Shown: positions 1 to 6,936 of the stretch, in pieces
Layout of the letters: every line of letters starts with the position of its first letter
Position numbering within the stretch: position 1 is the stretch's first letter
Origin: Mollicutes bacterium
Lineage (GTDB): Bacteria > Bacillota_I > Bacilli_A > RF39 > UBA660
Direction of reading: 5' to 3'
Assembly: GCA_012520435.1 (NCBI GenBank)
Contig: JAAYOI010000077.1
Location: 1-40,371, forward strand
DNA length: 40,371 bases
The notes under the pieces: generated by a model
The model's input: only the letters and a program-made list of their open reading frames with translations
Databases searched by the model: none
What the model was told of the DNA's origin: nothing
Made by a program: the position numbers and the translations under genes

Positions 1-190
1 AACCAATTAAAATAACCATTGCGGGATCATAATCAAATAACCAATTTAATATAACACCAATACCACTTACCCCACCATGAACAATTTTATTAGGTAAAAT
101 AAATAAGTTAAAAGAAATAGAAACAATAACTAAGCCTATTAAAAATGATAAATATCTTATAATTTTATTCTTTTTATTTTTTTTAGGCAT
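1..190 (-). CDS. YitT family membrane protein, N-terminal part (cut by window edge)
   Basis: The minus-strand frame starting at ATG 190 gives 63 residues and runs off the window; it is not in the ORF track. It has a Lys/Asn-rich start, a first membrane helix (YLSFLIGLVIVSISFNLF) and the stretch LPNKIVHGGVSGIGVILN. That Phe-Asn-x-Phe...Pro-x-x-Ile-x-x-GGVSG pattern is typical of the N-terminus of YitT/DUF161 membrane proteins, whose function is poorly known. The start codon overlaps the end of prfB by 8 bases (ATGCCTAA), so the two genes are probably cotranscribed and translationally coupled. The C-terminal DUF2179 domain would lie outside the window and cannot be checked. Confidence 0.8.
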   Translation of the reverse strand, partial: MPKKNKKNKIIRYLSFLIGLVIVSISFNLFILPNKIVHGGVSGIGVILNWLFDYDPAMVILIG

Positions 191-1290
191 TCTTATCACC
201 TTTTAAAATACTATTAATAAATAAATCAATATCACCATCTAATACTTTATCAACATTACTAGTTTCTACATCGGTTCGATGATCTTTAACTAATGAATAA
301 GGATGCATAATATAACTTCTTATTTGTGATCCAAAATTAATATCCATCTTTTTACCTTTTATACTTTCTATTTCTTTTTCTTGTTTTTCAAGTTCCAATT
401 GATAAAGTTTATTTTTAAGTATTTCTAAAGCTTTCTCACGATTTTGAATTTGACTACGTTCATTTTGGCAAGTAACAACTATTTTTGTTGGTAAGTGAGT
501 AATTCTTACGGCACTATCAGTTGTATTAACATGTTGTCCACCAGCCCCTGAACTACGATAAACATCTATTTTTAAATCACTTTCTTTTATTTCAATATTA
601 ACAACATTATTATCAAAAAGGGGAGTTACATCAACAGAAGCAAAAGAAGTATGACGCCTTGAATTCGCATCAAATGGCGAAATTCTAATTAAACGATGAA
701 CACCTTTTTCATTTTTTAAATAACCATAAGCATTACGACCTTTAACTAACATTGTTAAACTTTTAATTCCTACTTCTTCACCTGCTTGTTCATCAATAAT
801 TTCTGTTTTATATTTTTTTTCCTCACACCAACGCATATACATACGTTTAAGCATTAAAGCCCAATCACATGATTCTGTTCCACCTGCACCAGCATGTATT
901 TCCAAAATCGCATCATTTTTATCATATGGGCTATTAAGTAATAATTCAACTTCTAAATCAGCTATTTTTTGTTCACATTCATCTTTATTAGCCATAACTA
1001 AATTAAATAGATCTTCATCATACTCTTTTTTTAACATTTCTAATAATTCGATATGATTATTTATTTCTTCTTTATAAGTTATTACATTATTAACGATTTG
1101 TTTTAAACTATTTAATTCATTAATCACTTTTTCACTATTTTGTTTTTCATCCCAAAAATTACTTTGTTGCATCATCATTTCTAATTCTTCTATTCTTTTT
1201 TGCTTAGTATCTAAGTCAAAGGGACCTCCATAAATCATTTATTCTCTTTAAATAGTCATTATATATATTTAATAAAGTAGTAATCTCCAT
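183..1290 (-). CDS. prfB: Peptide chain release factor 2, made by programmed +1 frameshift
   Basis: RF2 recognises UGA and UAA stops and triggers release of the finished peptide. The track ORF (351 aa) lacks the true N-terminus. Upstream, ATG 1290 (SD GGAGG, 8 bases before) opens a 24-codon leader ending ...RSL followed by in-frame TGA; a +1 shift at CTT-TGA-C joins it to DLDTKQKRIEEL, giving about 368 aa, normal for RF2. The GGQ catalytic loop is visible as SSGAGGQHVNTTDSAVRI, and the domain 2 region holds SPFDANSRRH. The ribosome and stop-codon reading regions appear intact. It overlaps the downstream YitT-like gene by 8 bases. The frameshift autoregulates RF2: when RF2 is scarce, ribosomes pause at UGA and shift. 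Confidence 0.97.
1215..1230 (-). other. RF2 programmed +1 frameshift site
   Basis: The minus strand reads TGGAGGTCCCTTTGAC. It combines an internal Shine-Dalgarno (GGAGG), a short spacer, the slippery codon CTT, the in-frame stop TGA (codon 25 from ATG 1290) and the C that weakens termination. This is the classic arrangement known for bacterial prfB. Confidence 0.96.
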
Positions 1291-1312
1291 TTCTTATCCT
1301 CCAATCATTTAT

Positions 1313-1341
1313 ATTATAACATATATTATATAAATGGTAAA
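1313..1341 (-). promoter_or_regulatory. Sigma-A-type promoter of prfB
   Basis: The minus strand shows TTTACC, a 17-base spacer and TATAAT, followed about 15 bases later by the prfB Shine-Dalgarno. Spacing and the perfect -10 support a vegetative promoter. Confidence 0.65.
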
Positions 1342-1383
1342 TTAGAATCTTGAAAAAACTAATTTATTATAGAATATTATTAC

Positions 1384-1419
1384 AAAAAAAAGACTATTAA
1401 CATTTTTTGTCAACAGTCT
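1384..1419 (-). terminator. Intrinsic terminator of the 129-aa gene
   Basis: On the minus strand AGACTGTTGAC and GTTAATAGTCT form an 11-bp stem (with G-U pairs), followed by eight T. The stem begins inside the stop codon of the 129-aa gene. Confidence 0.8.
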
Positions 1420-1807
1420 AAAATTGTTTTCTACTTTTTTGTCTTTTTATTTTCATTAATGATATATTTTTTTGTTTTTTATCAGTTGTAACATATGGTT
1501 TTAGAGAATTGCTATCAACATATAATTGTTCTTCATATAAACCACTAGGAAGTGAAGGCATACATAATTCATTATTTTTAATTCTCTTTTCATTTTCAAG
1601 ATATAAATGTACAATATCTAATAAACTTAATCCCTCAATATCAACATATGCATTATCTTTTATTCTAACTAATACAGCATTCTCCTTGTATACTTTTGCT
1701 TCTGTTTCAATATGTCCAAATGCCATACCATCTGATATAAGATGAGGAACTTTTTTATACTTAGTACATAACATTATTGTTCCCGTAAATATTCTACTAT
1801 TTTCCAA
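1418..1807 (-). CDS. Unrecognised 129-aa protein
   Basis: I do not recognise this family. The start is TTG at 1807, six bases after a run AAAGGGGGG that serves as Shine-Dalgarno. The gene has its own promoter (TTGACA-17-TAATAT) and its own terminator, so it is a single transcription unit. The protein has no signal peptide or membrane helix. Its middle looks beta-rich (short alternating stretches such as ENAVLVRIKDNAYVDIEG), and the C-terminal 20 residues are strongly basic (KKQKNISLMKIKRQKSRKQF), which would suit binding to nucleic acid or a phosphate-rich surface; this is inference only. The opposite-strand ORF in this place is a shadow. Confidence 0.75.
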   Translation of the reverse strand: MENSRIFTGTIMLCTKYKKVPHLISDGMAFGHIETEAKVYKENAVLVRIKDNAYVDIEGLSLLDIVHLYLENEKRIKNNELCMPSLPSGLYEEQLYVDSNSLKPYVTTDKKQKNISLMKIKRQKSRKQF

Positions 1808-1837
1808 TCCAAACCCCCCTTTGTTGGTAGTTGCAAT

Positions 1838-1866
1838 ATATTAACACTATTTAGTTATTTTGTCAA
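1838..1866 (-). promoter_or_regulatory. Promoter of the 129-aa gene
   Basis: The minus strand has TTGACA, 17 bases, then TAATAT, about 20 bases before the Shine-Dalgarno. The -35 is consensus and lies just after the terminator of the preceding operon. Confidence 0.65.
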
Positions 1867-1867
1867 T

Positions 1868-1898
1868 ATAAAAAAACTATTAGATTACCTAATAGTTT
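1868..1898 (-). terminator. Terminator of the yunB-yutD-MazG operon
   Basis: On the minus strand AAACTATTAG-GTAAT-CTAATAGTTT is a perfect 10-bp stem with a T-run after it. It overlaps the last codons of the MazG-like gene. Confidence 0.85.
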
Positions 1899-2205
1899 CT
1901 ATTAAAAAGATACAATCAACAAAACCTCCACGTTTTTCTTTTTTCATTTTACGAATGTTTTCTAAATCATTCATAGTAAGTTTCTTATATTCTAATATCG
2001 CATAAATTACTTCTAAAACATCAGCTAATTCTTCAACATCATCACTCTTTAAATATTCTTTTATTTCTTCTAATATTTTTTTATCTAATTCTTTTTTATA
2101 TTCTTCATTATCTAAAATTATCGTAACAGTTTTTTCTCCATTTGCTTCAATAATACTAGGAATTTTATCTCTAACCAACTTATTATGCTTCGTCATCTTC
2201 ATCAC
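1885..2205 (-). CDS. MazG-like / PRA-PH-type nucleoside triphosphate pyrophosphohydrolase
   Basis: This 106-aa protein belongs to the small all-alpha NTP pyrophosphatase group. It opens with HNKLVRDKIPSII, the hallmark start of phosphoribosyl-ATP-pyrophosphohydrolase-like house-cleaning proteins. It carries the acidic metal-binding pattern as EEIKEYLKSDDVEELADVLEVIYAI (E-x-x-E, then E-x-x-D). Such enzymes remove abnormal nucleotides; the substrate here cannot be told. It is the last gene of the yunB operon and overlaps yutD by 23 bases if it starts at GTG 2205. ATG 2196 (MTKHNKLV) is an equally good start; no clear Shine-Dalgarno decides between them. Confidence 0.85.
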   Translation of the reverse strand: MMKMTKHNKLVRDKIPSIIEANGEKTVTIILDNEEYKKELDKKILEEIKEYLKSDDVEELADVLEVIYAILEYKKLTMNDLENIRKMKKEKRGGFVDCIFLIETIR

Positions 2206-2488
2206 TGGTATTTATTTTCTTTAAAACAAAGTAACGACAATCATAAGCACAATAATTTTTAATATATTCATCTTTATTATTGATATCATTAATTTTACGA
2301 TAAATTGGATTACCAGAATAACAAAATCCTTTTAATCGCAATTTACCGTATGCCCAATCACCAATAACATAATCATAATCATCAAAATATTCTGTCATTT
2401 TTTCCGTGACATCTGTAAGTGAAAACCCATCTTTGTAATTTTCAATTAATTCATAATAATTATCATTAATCTTATATTTTTTTACCAT
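2183..2488 (-). CDS. yutD: YutD family protein
   Basis: This is a cytoplasmic protein of about 101 aa matching the YutD/DUF1027 family. The recognisable core is YDYVIGDWAYGKLRLKGF followed by YCAYDCRYFVLKKI, equivalent to the DYIVGDWGYNQLRLRGF and CAYFVL segments of Bacillus YutD. The function is unknown. I moved the start from 2518 to ATG 2488 because an AAGGA motif lies 8-9 bases upstream and the 10 extra residues of the track ORF would lie inside the upstream gene. The new start is one base after the upstream stop. The tail is acidic (TSDEDDEA). In Bacillus, yutD and yunB also lie close together, so the context is conserved. Confidence 0.9.
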   Translation of the reverse strand: MVKKYKINDNYYELIENYKDGFSLTDVTEKMTEYFDDYDYVIGDWAYGKLRLKGFCYSGNPIYRKINDINNKDEYIKNYCAYDCRYFVLKKINTSDEDDEA

Positions 2489-2489
2489 A

Positions 2490-4184
2490 CTAATAATCCT
2501 TTTTAAATGCTGGTGCAACAGCTTTATATTTTTCTAAACTAGATCCTGCATTCCATGTCATAAAACCACCATCTAAACCCGCATTATATAAGCCCCTTAT
2601 CTGTTCTTCAATTTTACTTGCATCATAAGTTATATAAGGTGCTCTAATAGTGTCATAAGTTTGAATCCAAGTTCTAACAATAGCAGGAGTTGGAATTTCA
2701 CTTTGACGTTTAACTACATAATTAGTACCCCAAAATTTAAGTAATTCATATGGTACTGTCCATACTACTTCTTTAAAACCATATTCATAAGCATTGAAAT
2801 GATCTGGATATGGCATCGCACTAATAACATCTACAACATTGGAAATAGCTCCCCAATATTGACCATAGCCAGTTACATAAGTATGAGCAGCTTCACCAAA
2901 AACATCAGCTGAAACGTAAACTCCTTCCTTATGAATTTCATCACAAGCATACATTAAAAATCCTTGTATCGCTTGTGCTTTTTCTTCATTATAAGTATTT
3001 CTCATATCAATTTTACCATTTTTTTCAAGACTATAAGTACGATCTGGAAAACGAACATAATCAAATTGTATTTCGTTAAATCCCATTTCTCGAACTGCTT
3101 CTTTCGCCAGTTCTACATTAAATTCCCAAACAGCTCGACTATAAGCTGATGGCCAATAAGAACTATTATGTTTAAATGGTTGACCAGTTGCAGCATCTAA
3201 AATCGCATCCTCCGGATGATCTTGAACATAATTATAATCTTTAAAAACACTAATACGACCAATTACATAAAAACCTTCATCTTTTAGTTTTTTAATCGCA
3301 TTTTTATACGTTTCATAACTATTATAAGCTTTCTTATAATTAGTAGGTGACTTTTCTTTCATAACGGAAGATGGATATCCCGTTGGTCCACTATCTTTTA
3401 TATCAACTACAAAAGCATTGATATTATTATTTTTCGCAATCTTAATATATTCATCAACTCTACTTACTACGGTTGTATTTAAATATAAAGCACGTACTTC
3501 TTTAGGCATAACATTATTTTCAAAAATAGGTTTTTCAACCGGATAAAAATCTAAATTAGTAGCCGAACCTCCACCTTGTGTATCAGTACGTTTCGTATGA
3601 ATCTTATATATACCATCTTCATCATAATTTTTTAATGCTTCTTCTTTAGTACTAACCATATATTTACTATAAGCATATCCAATTGAATCATTATGTTTTA
3701 TTTTATAAAGATTTACTTTGCCATTTTCATCTAATTTATCAAATCCTAATATTTCTAATTCACTACCTTTTTTAGCCATTGATAAAATCTTACCACTTTC
3801 AGCATCTTTATAAATAGTAAGTGGTGTTCTAACATATAATGTTTTTTCTAAAACAACATCTTCTATCTTATCAACTAAAGCTTCTTTTCTAACTAGATAT
3901 TCTTTATTTTGATATTCAATCTTTGTATATTTTTCTTCACCTTTTTCACTAGTAACATCTTGTTCTAAAACCTTCACTTTAGTACCACGAATAATATTAT
4001 CAACTTCTTTAAATTCTAAATCATATAAAATTATTTCAGGACTTGTTCCAGCAATATACATATCATTAAATTTAATACTCTTTTCATTCAAAAAAACAAC
4101 TAAAAAATACCCTAAAATACTTAATATTATTAATCCTAAAAAGAAAAATATTATTTTTTTTCTTTTTTTTGCTTTTTTCTTCAT
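2490..4184 (-). CDS. Membrane-anchored putative glycoside hydrolase (DUF4015) with SH3-like N-terminal region
   Basis: The product has 564 aa. After a very basic start (MKKKAKKRKK) comes one membrane helix (about residues 11-31), so the rest is outside the cell or in the intermembrane space of a forespore. Residues about 40-190 look like one or two SH3-like wall-binding repeats (KVKVLEQDVTSEKGEEKYTKIEYQNKEYLV). From about 230 the protein follows the DUF4015 putative glycosyl hydrolase family: VRALYLNTTVV, NAFVVDIKDSGPTGYPS, EIQFDYVRFPD and WGAISNVVDVISAMPYP, a TIM-barrel pattern. The substrate is unknown; cell wall or spore polysaccharide is a guess. The Shine-Dalgarno is GGGTGATA. It sits between yunB and yutD, in the place where Bacillus carries the wall hydrolase gene yunA/lytH, which makes a role in the spore envelope plausible. 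Confidence 0.88.
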   Translation of the reverse strand: MKKKAKKRKKIIFFFLGLIILSILGYFLVVFLNEKSIKFNDMYIAGTSPEIILYDLEFKEVDNIIRGTKVKVLEQDVTSEKGEEKYTKIEYQNKEYLVRKEALVDKIEDVVLEKTLYVRTPLTIYKDAESGKILSMAKKGSELEILGFDKLDENGKVNLYKIKHNDSIGYAYSKYMVSTKEEALKNYDEDGIYKIHTKRTDTQGGGSATNLDFYPVEKPIFENNVMPKEVRALYLNTTVVSRVDEYIKIAKNNNINAFVVDIKDSGPTGYPSSVMKEKSPTNYKKAYNSYETYKNAIKKLKDEGFYVIGRISVFKDYNYVQDHPEDAILDAATGQPFKHNSSYWPSAYSRAVWEFNVELAKEAVREMGFNEIQFDYVRFPDRTYSLEKNGKIDMRNTYNEEKAQAIQGFLMYACDEIHKEGVYVSADVFGEAAHTYVTGYGQYWGAISNVVDVISAMPYPDHFNAYEYGFKEVVWTVPYELLKFWGTNYVVKRQSEIPTPAIVRTWIQTYDTIRAPYITYDASKIEEQIRGLYNAGLDGGFMTWNAGSSLEKYKAVAPAFKKDY

Positions 4185-4248
4185 ATTATCACCCTTTTAC
4201 TATTATTAACCTTTTTTGCATAACATTAGTATATCACATTTTATTATC

Positions 4249-5028
4249 TTATTCTACTGGGATTGCTAAATTTGGTGAAATTTTATCAAATCCTTGAAAA
4301 TAGTAATTAGGTATTCTTCCTTGAATTAATTTTATAGCTACTGGAATATTATTTTCAACTGTAATTTTTTTAGAAGCAAAAGGAAGAATAATTTGTTCAC
4401 TAACAGACATATTAATACTTACCTCAATCATAGCATTATTAATTCCATAATTAGTTACTTTAGTTCTAATATTACTAACAATATCACCAACTAAATTTAA
4501 TTTAACTGGTATTTTTGGTCCTATATTAGATAACATTGGATTATTAAAAACTATCCAACTTGGTATTTCAAAAATAATACCTTTTTTTAATTTATTCTTA
4601 TCATAATCAATAGTAATATTATCAGGTATACTTAAGTCATCAATTTCTCCTTCTTCTATTTTCTTTAAATTAAGATGAACTGTATTAGTAATTAAAGTTA
4701 ATAACTTATTAACAATTAAAGGATTAAAATCAATTGTTTTTATTTCACCATTACTATCTTTGGTTATTAAAAATAATTCTGATATATCCATATCATCACT
4801 TATTTGTTTAGAAATAGCTTTATTAATAATTAAAGTAGAAAACTTTTTTAATTCTAATTCAGCATAATCCATTAAAACAGGTGTTACTTTAGTATTAATG
4901 AAATTAAAGGTAATAAAGATAAAAATAATAAGTAAAATAATAACAAAAATTAAAATTGAACTTTTTTTCATCTTAATATTTTTAGGTACAATAATTATTT
5001 TTTTACGCAAATGCGCTTTTTTATGCAT
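4249..5028 (-). CDS. yunB: Sporulation protein YunB
   Basis: This 259-aa protein matches the YunB family, made in the mother cell of sporulating Bacillus under sigma-E and needed for normal sporulation; its molecular role is unclear. It has a basic start and one membrane helix (about 23-45: ILIFVIILLIIFIFITFNFI). A long extracytoplasmic region follows, with the conserved stretches TVHLNLKKIEEG, GPKIPVKLNLVGDI and NNAMIEVSINMSVSEQIILPFASKKITVENNIPVAIKLIQGRIPNYY; the last is the most typical of the family. The start is ATG 5028 with SD GGTGATATT. It heads the operon continuing into the DUF4015 hydrolase, yutD and the MazG-like gene. No convincing sigma-E promoter was found in the short gap to the divergent CBS gene. 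Confidence 0.93.
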   Translation of the reverse strand: MHKKAHLRKKIIIVPKNIKMKKSSILIFVIILLIIFIFITFNFINTKVTPVLMDYAELELKKFSTLIINKAISKQISDDMDISELFLITKDSNGEIKTIDFNPLIVNKLLTLITNTVHLNLKKIEEGEIDDLSIPDNITIDYDKNKLKKGIIFEIPSWIVFNNPMLSNIGPKIPVKLNLVGDIVSNIRTKVTNYGINNAMIEVSINMSVSEQIILPFASKKITVENNIPVAIKLIQGRIPNYYFQGFDKISPNLAIPVE

Positions 5029-5099
5029 AATATCACCTATTTTATTTTATGTTTTTGTATAATATAATAGAAACAGTTAAAAATATTAGTGGTGATATT

Positions 5100-5558
5100 A
5101 TGAAAATAAAAGATATTATGACTCGTGATTTAGTTATAGGTAATATAGATTCAACTATATCAGAAATTTCAAAGATAATGCAACAAGCTGATATTGGATT
5201 TGTACCTATTGCTGATGGTAATAAAATAGTTGGTATTATAACTGATCGTGATATTGTTATAAGAGCTTTAGCAAATAATGCTGAAAGTAATACGGAAGTT
5301 GAAAAATATATGACTACTAATATTATTAGTATTGAACAAGATAAGACAATTGAAGATGCAATTAATTTGATGGGAAAAGAACAAATAAAAAGATTAATTA
5401 TTACGAATAATAATAAGGTAGTAGGAATATTATCATTATCAGATATTATTAATATGGATGTTAATAGTAATTTAGTTTTAGAAAATCAAAAGAAAATATG
5501 GGAAAAATCAAGAAATACTGATGAATATAAAACAGAAATTGATGATTTTTACTTATAA
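5100..5558 (+). CDS. Tandem CBS-domain protein
   Basis: The product is about 152 aa and consists of two CBS domains (about residues 1-57 and 66-125) with almost nothing else. The first shows MKIKDIMTRDLVIGN...ADIGFVPIADGNKIVGIITDRDIVIRA, the second VEKYMTTNIISIEQDKTIEDAINLM...KRLIITNNNKVVGILSLSDI. Such stand-alone pairs bind adenine nucleotides or related ligands and act as energy or second-messenger sensors; the partner is not evident. I start it at ATG 5100 (SD GTGGTGATATT), as the 17 extra track residues fall in the intergenic region shared with yunB. It is divergent from yunB and converges on the pilin-like gene with a shared terminator. Confidence 0.92.
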   Translation: MKIKDIMTRDLVIGNIDSTISEISKIMQQADIGFVPIADGNKIVGIITDRDIVIRALANNAESNTEVEKYMTTNIISIEQDKTIEDAINLMGKEQIKRLIITNNNKVVGILSLSDIINMDVNSNLVLENQKKIWEKSRNTDEYKTEIDDFYL

Positions 5559-5588
5559 AAAAAAAGAAATGTAACATTCCTTTTTTAA
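5559..5588. terminator. Shared terminator between convergent CBS and pilin-like genes
   Basis: A run of A, the arms GAAAT / ATTCC around a short loop, and a run of T make a hairpin that can end transcription in either direction, best on the minus strand (GGAAT-GTTAC-ATTTC then eight T). Confidence 0.6.
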
Positions 5589-5589
5589 T

Positions 5590-6273
5590 TTAAGGAGTTG
5601 GAACTGCACGAACCCATACTGTTCTAATAGCAGTTGCGGTTTTACCATCAGCTTGTTTAACTATATACTTAATGGTGTATTGCCCTGCAGTATTAGTAAA
5701 ATTATTTTCATCAACTGTCTCACCAAGAATATTATATATCGTTTTTTCAAAACAATCATCACACACATCTATATCAAATATAACACCAGCACTATTTTTA
5801 GCAATAACTCCTGGATCAATAAAAGGTTCACCTACATTAACATATTCAAGAGCATTTCCTACTAATTCAATAGTTGGTAAAGTTATATCTAAATCATTAT
5901 TAGGATTACCAGAATCTTCAATAACATCATAAATATAAGTATTATTATACTTCGTTATAGTTATTTCCATATCATTAGGAAATAACTCCTTTGTTTTGGG
6001 ATTACGAATATCAAATTCTACAAAACCACCCATTTTTAATTGCCCTAAAGTTAAAGTAAGACTCTCATCATGTTCTTGCGGTAAACTAAATACATTTTCA
6101 GCCGCCCATGCTTTTGCTCCTGCTTCAATATAAGAAATTTGTACTTGATATAATTTTTCTTTAGCATTTTTTATTGATCTATTAACAGCTGGAACAGCAA
6201 TTATTGTAATAACGCTTAAAATGATAATAGTAGCTAGCAATTCTATTAAAGTAAAACCCTTATTACCTTTCAT
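5590..6273 (-). CDS. Orphan type IV pilin-like protein with C-terminal Ig-like domain
   Basis: The 227-aa protein starts with a class III signal, MKGNKG|FTLIELLATIIILSVITIIAVPAV: cleavage after Gly6, Phe at +1 and the required Glu at +5, then a hydrophobic helix. This is the prepilin N-terminal methylation motif. Residues about 35-130 would be the pilin body (AGAKAWAAENV...). From about 138 (IELVGNALEYVNVGEPFIDPGVIAKN...AGQYTIKYIVKQADGKTATAIRTVWV) comes an Ig-like domain of the DUF5011 kind, also found at the end of the PBP in this window. No prepilin peptidase, ATPase or other pilin gene is nearby, so its assembly machinery must be elsewhere. It has its own promoter (TTGACA-18-TAAGAT) and SD (AGGAGAG). 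Surface attachment or DNA uptake are possible roles, not shown. Confidence 0.85.
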   Translation of the reverse strand: MKGNKGFTLIELLATIIILSVITIIAVPAVNRSIKNAKEKLYQVQISYIEAGAKAWAAENVFSLPQEHDESLTLTLGQLKMGGFVEFDIRNPKTKELFPNDMEITITKYNNTYIYDVIEDSGNPNNDLDITLPTIELVGNALEYVNVGEPFIDPGVIAKNSAGVIFDIDVCDDCFEKTIYNILGETVDENNFTNTAGQYTIKYIVKQADGKTATAIRTVWVRAVPTP

Positions 6274-6296
6274 TACTATCTCTCCTTACTATGTAT

Positions 6297-6326
6297 ATCT
6301 TACAATAAAATAAATATAAATGTCAA
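6297..6326 (-). promoter_or_regulatory. Promoter of the pilin-like gene
   Basis: The minus strand reads TTGACA, 18 bases, TAAGAT, then an AGGAGAG ribosome site about 20 bases further. Confidence 0.55.
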
Positions 6327-6341
6327 TCAATCTATTTTCTT

Positions 6342-6373
6342 TTTTAAAAAACAATACCGAAAGGTATTGTTTT
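6342..6373 (-). terminator. Terminator of nrdDG
   Basis: On the minus strand AAAACAATACC-TTTC-GGTATTGTTTT is a perfect 11-bp stem followed by TT and then A-rich DNA. It overlaps the nrdG stop. Confidence 0.88.
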
Positions 6374-6936
6374 TAAACAAACATATATTTATCACGTACT
6401 GCCAAATTTTGTTCATGCTTTTCTTCAATATATTTTGGAATAAGTACAGATTTCTTTCTTTTTAAACTTTTCTTAACATCGATAATTCTTTGATTTCGTG
6501 AACCTCTAAATTTTAAATTTAAACTTTTTTCTTCTAAAATGAATCGACCATCAACAAGAACATCAATATTTTCTAAAAACTTTAAAATATTTGAATTTTC
6601 TTTACTCATTTCCATTAATTCTTCAAAAGTAAAACCTGTATAACACCAAACATTTAATCCTTTTTTCTGACAATGAGTAGCTATTTCTAAACAGGCATCA
6701 ACTTGACAAAATGGTTCACCACCAGAAAAAGTTAATCCATCTTGTATTTTTAAATTATCAATTTGGTTTTTTATTTCCGAAACTTTAACTAGAAATCCCC
6801 CTTTGAAAGAATGTGTTTTAGGATTATGGCATCCAGGACAATTATGAATACATCCTTGTGTCCAAATAACAGTTCTTAACCCTTCACCATCAACAATACT
6901 ATCAAATTGAAGATCTTCAGCTAATCTAATTCGCAT
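6373..6936 (-). CDS. nrdG: Anaerobic ribonucleotide reductase activating protein (radical SAM)
   Basis: NrdG uses S-adenosylmethionine and a 4Fe-4S cluster to create the glycyl radical on NrdD. The 187-aa product has the cluster motif C29-x3-C33-x2-C36 (CIHNCPGCHN), the upstream DGEGLRTVIWTQG signature and the SAM-binding LTFSGGEPF at about residue 70. The length is slightly above the usual 155-175 because of a basic tail (KSLKRKKSVLIPKYIEEKHEQNLAVRDKYMFV). It overlaps the end of nrdD by 16 bases, so the two are cotranscribed and probably translationally coupled. Confidence 0.96.
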   Translation of the reverse strand: MRIRLAEDLQFDSIVDGEGLRTVIWTQGCIHNCPGCHNPKTHSFKGGFLVKVSEIKNQIDNLKIQDGLTFSGGEPFCQVDACLEIATHCQKKGLNVWCYTGFTFEELMEMSKENSNILKFLENIDVLVDGRFILEEKSLNLKFRGSRNQRIIDVKKSLKRKKSVLIPKYIEEKHEQNLAVRDKYMFV

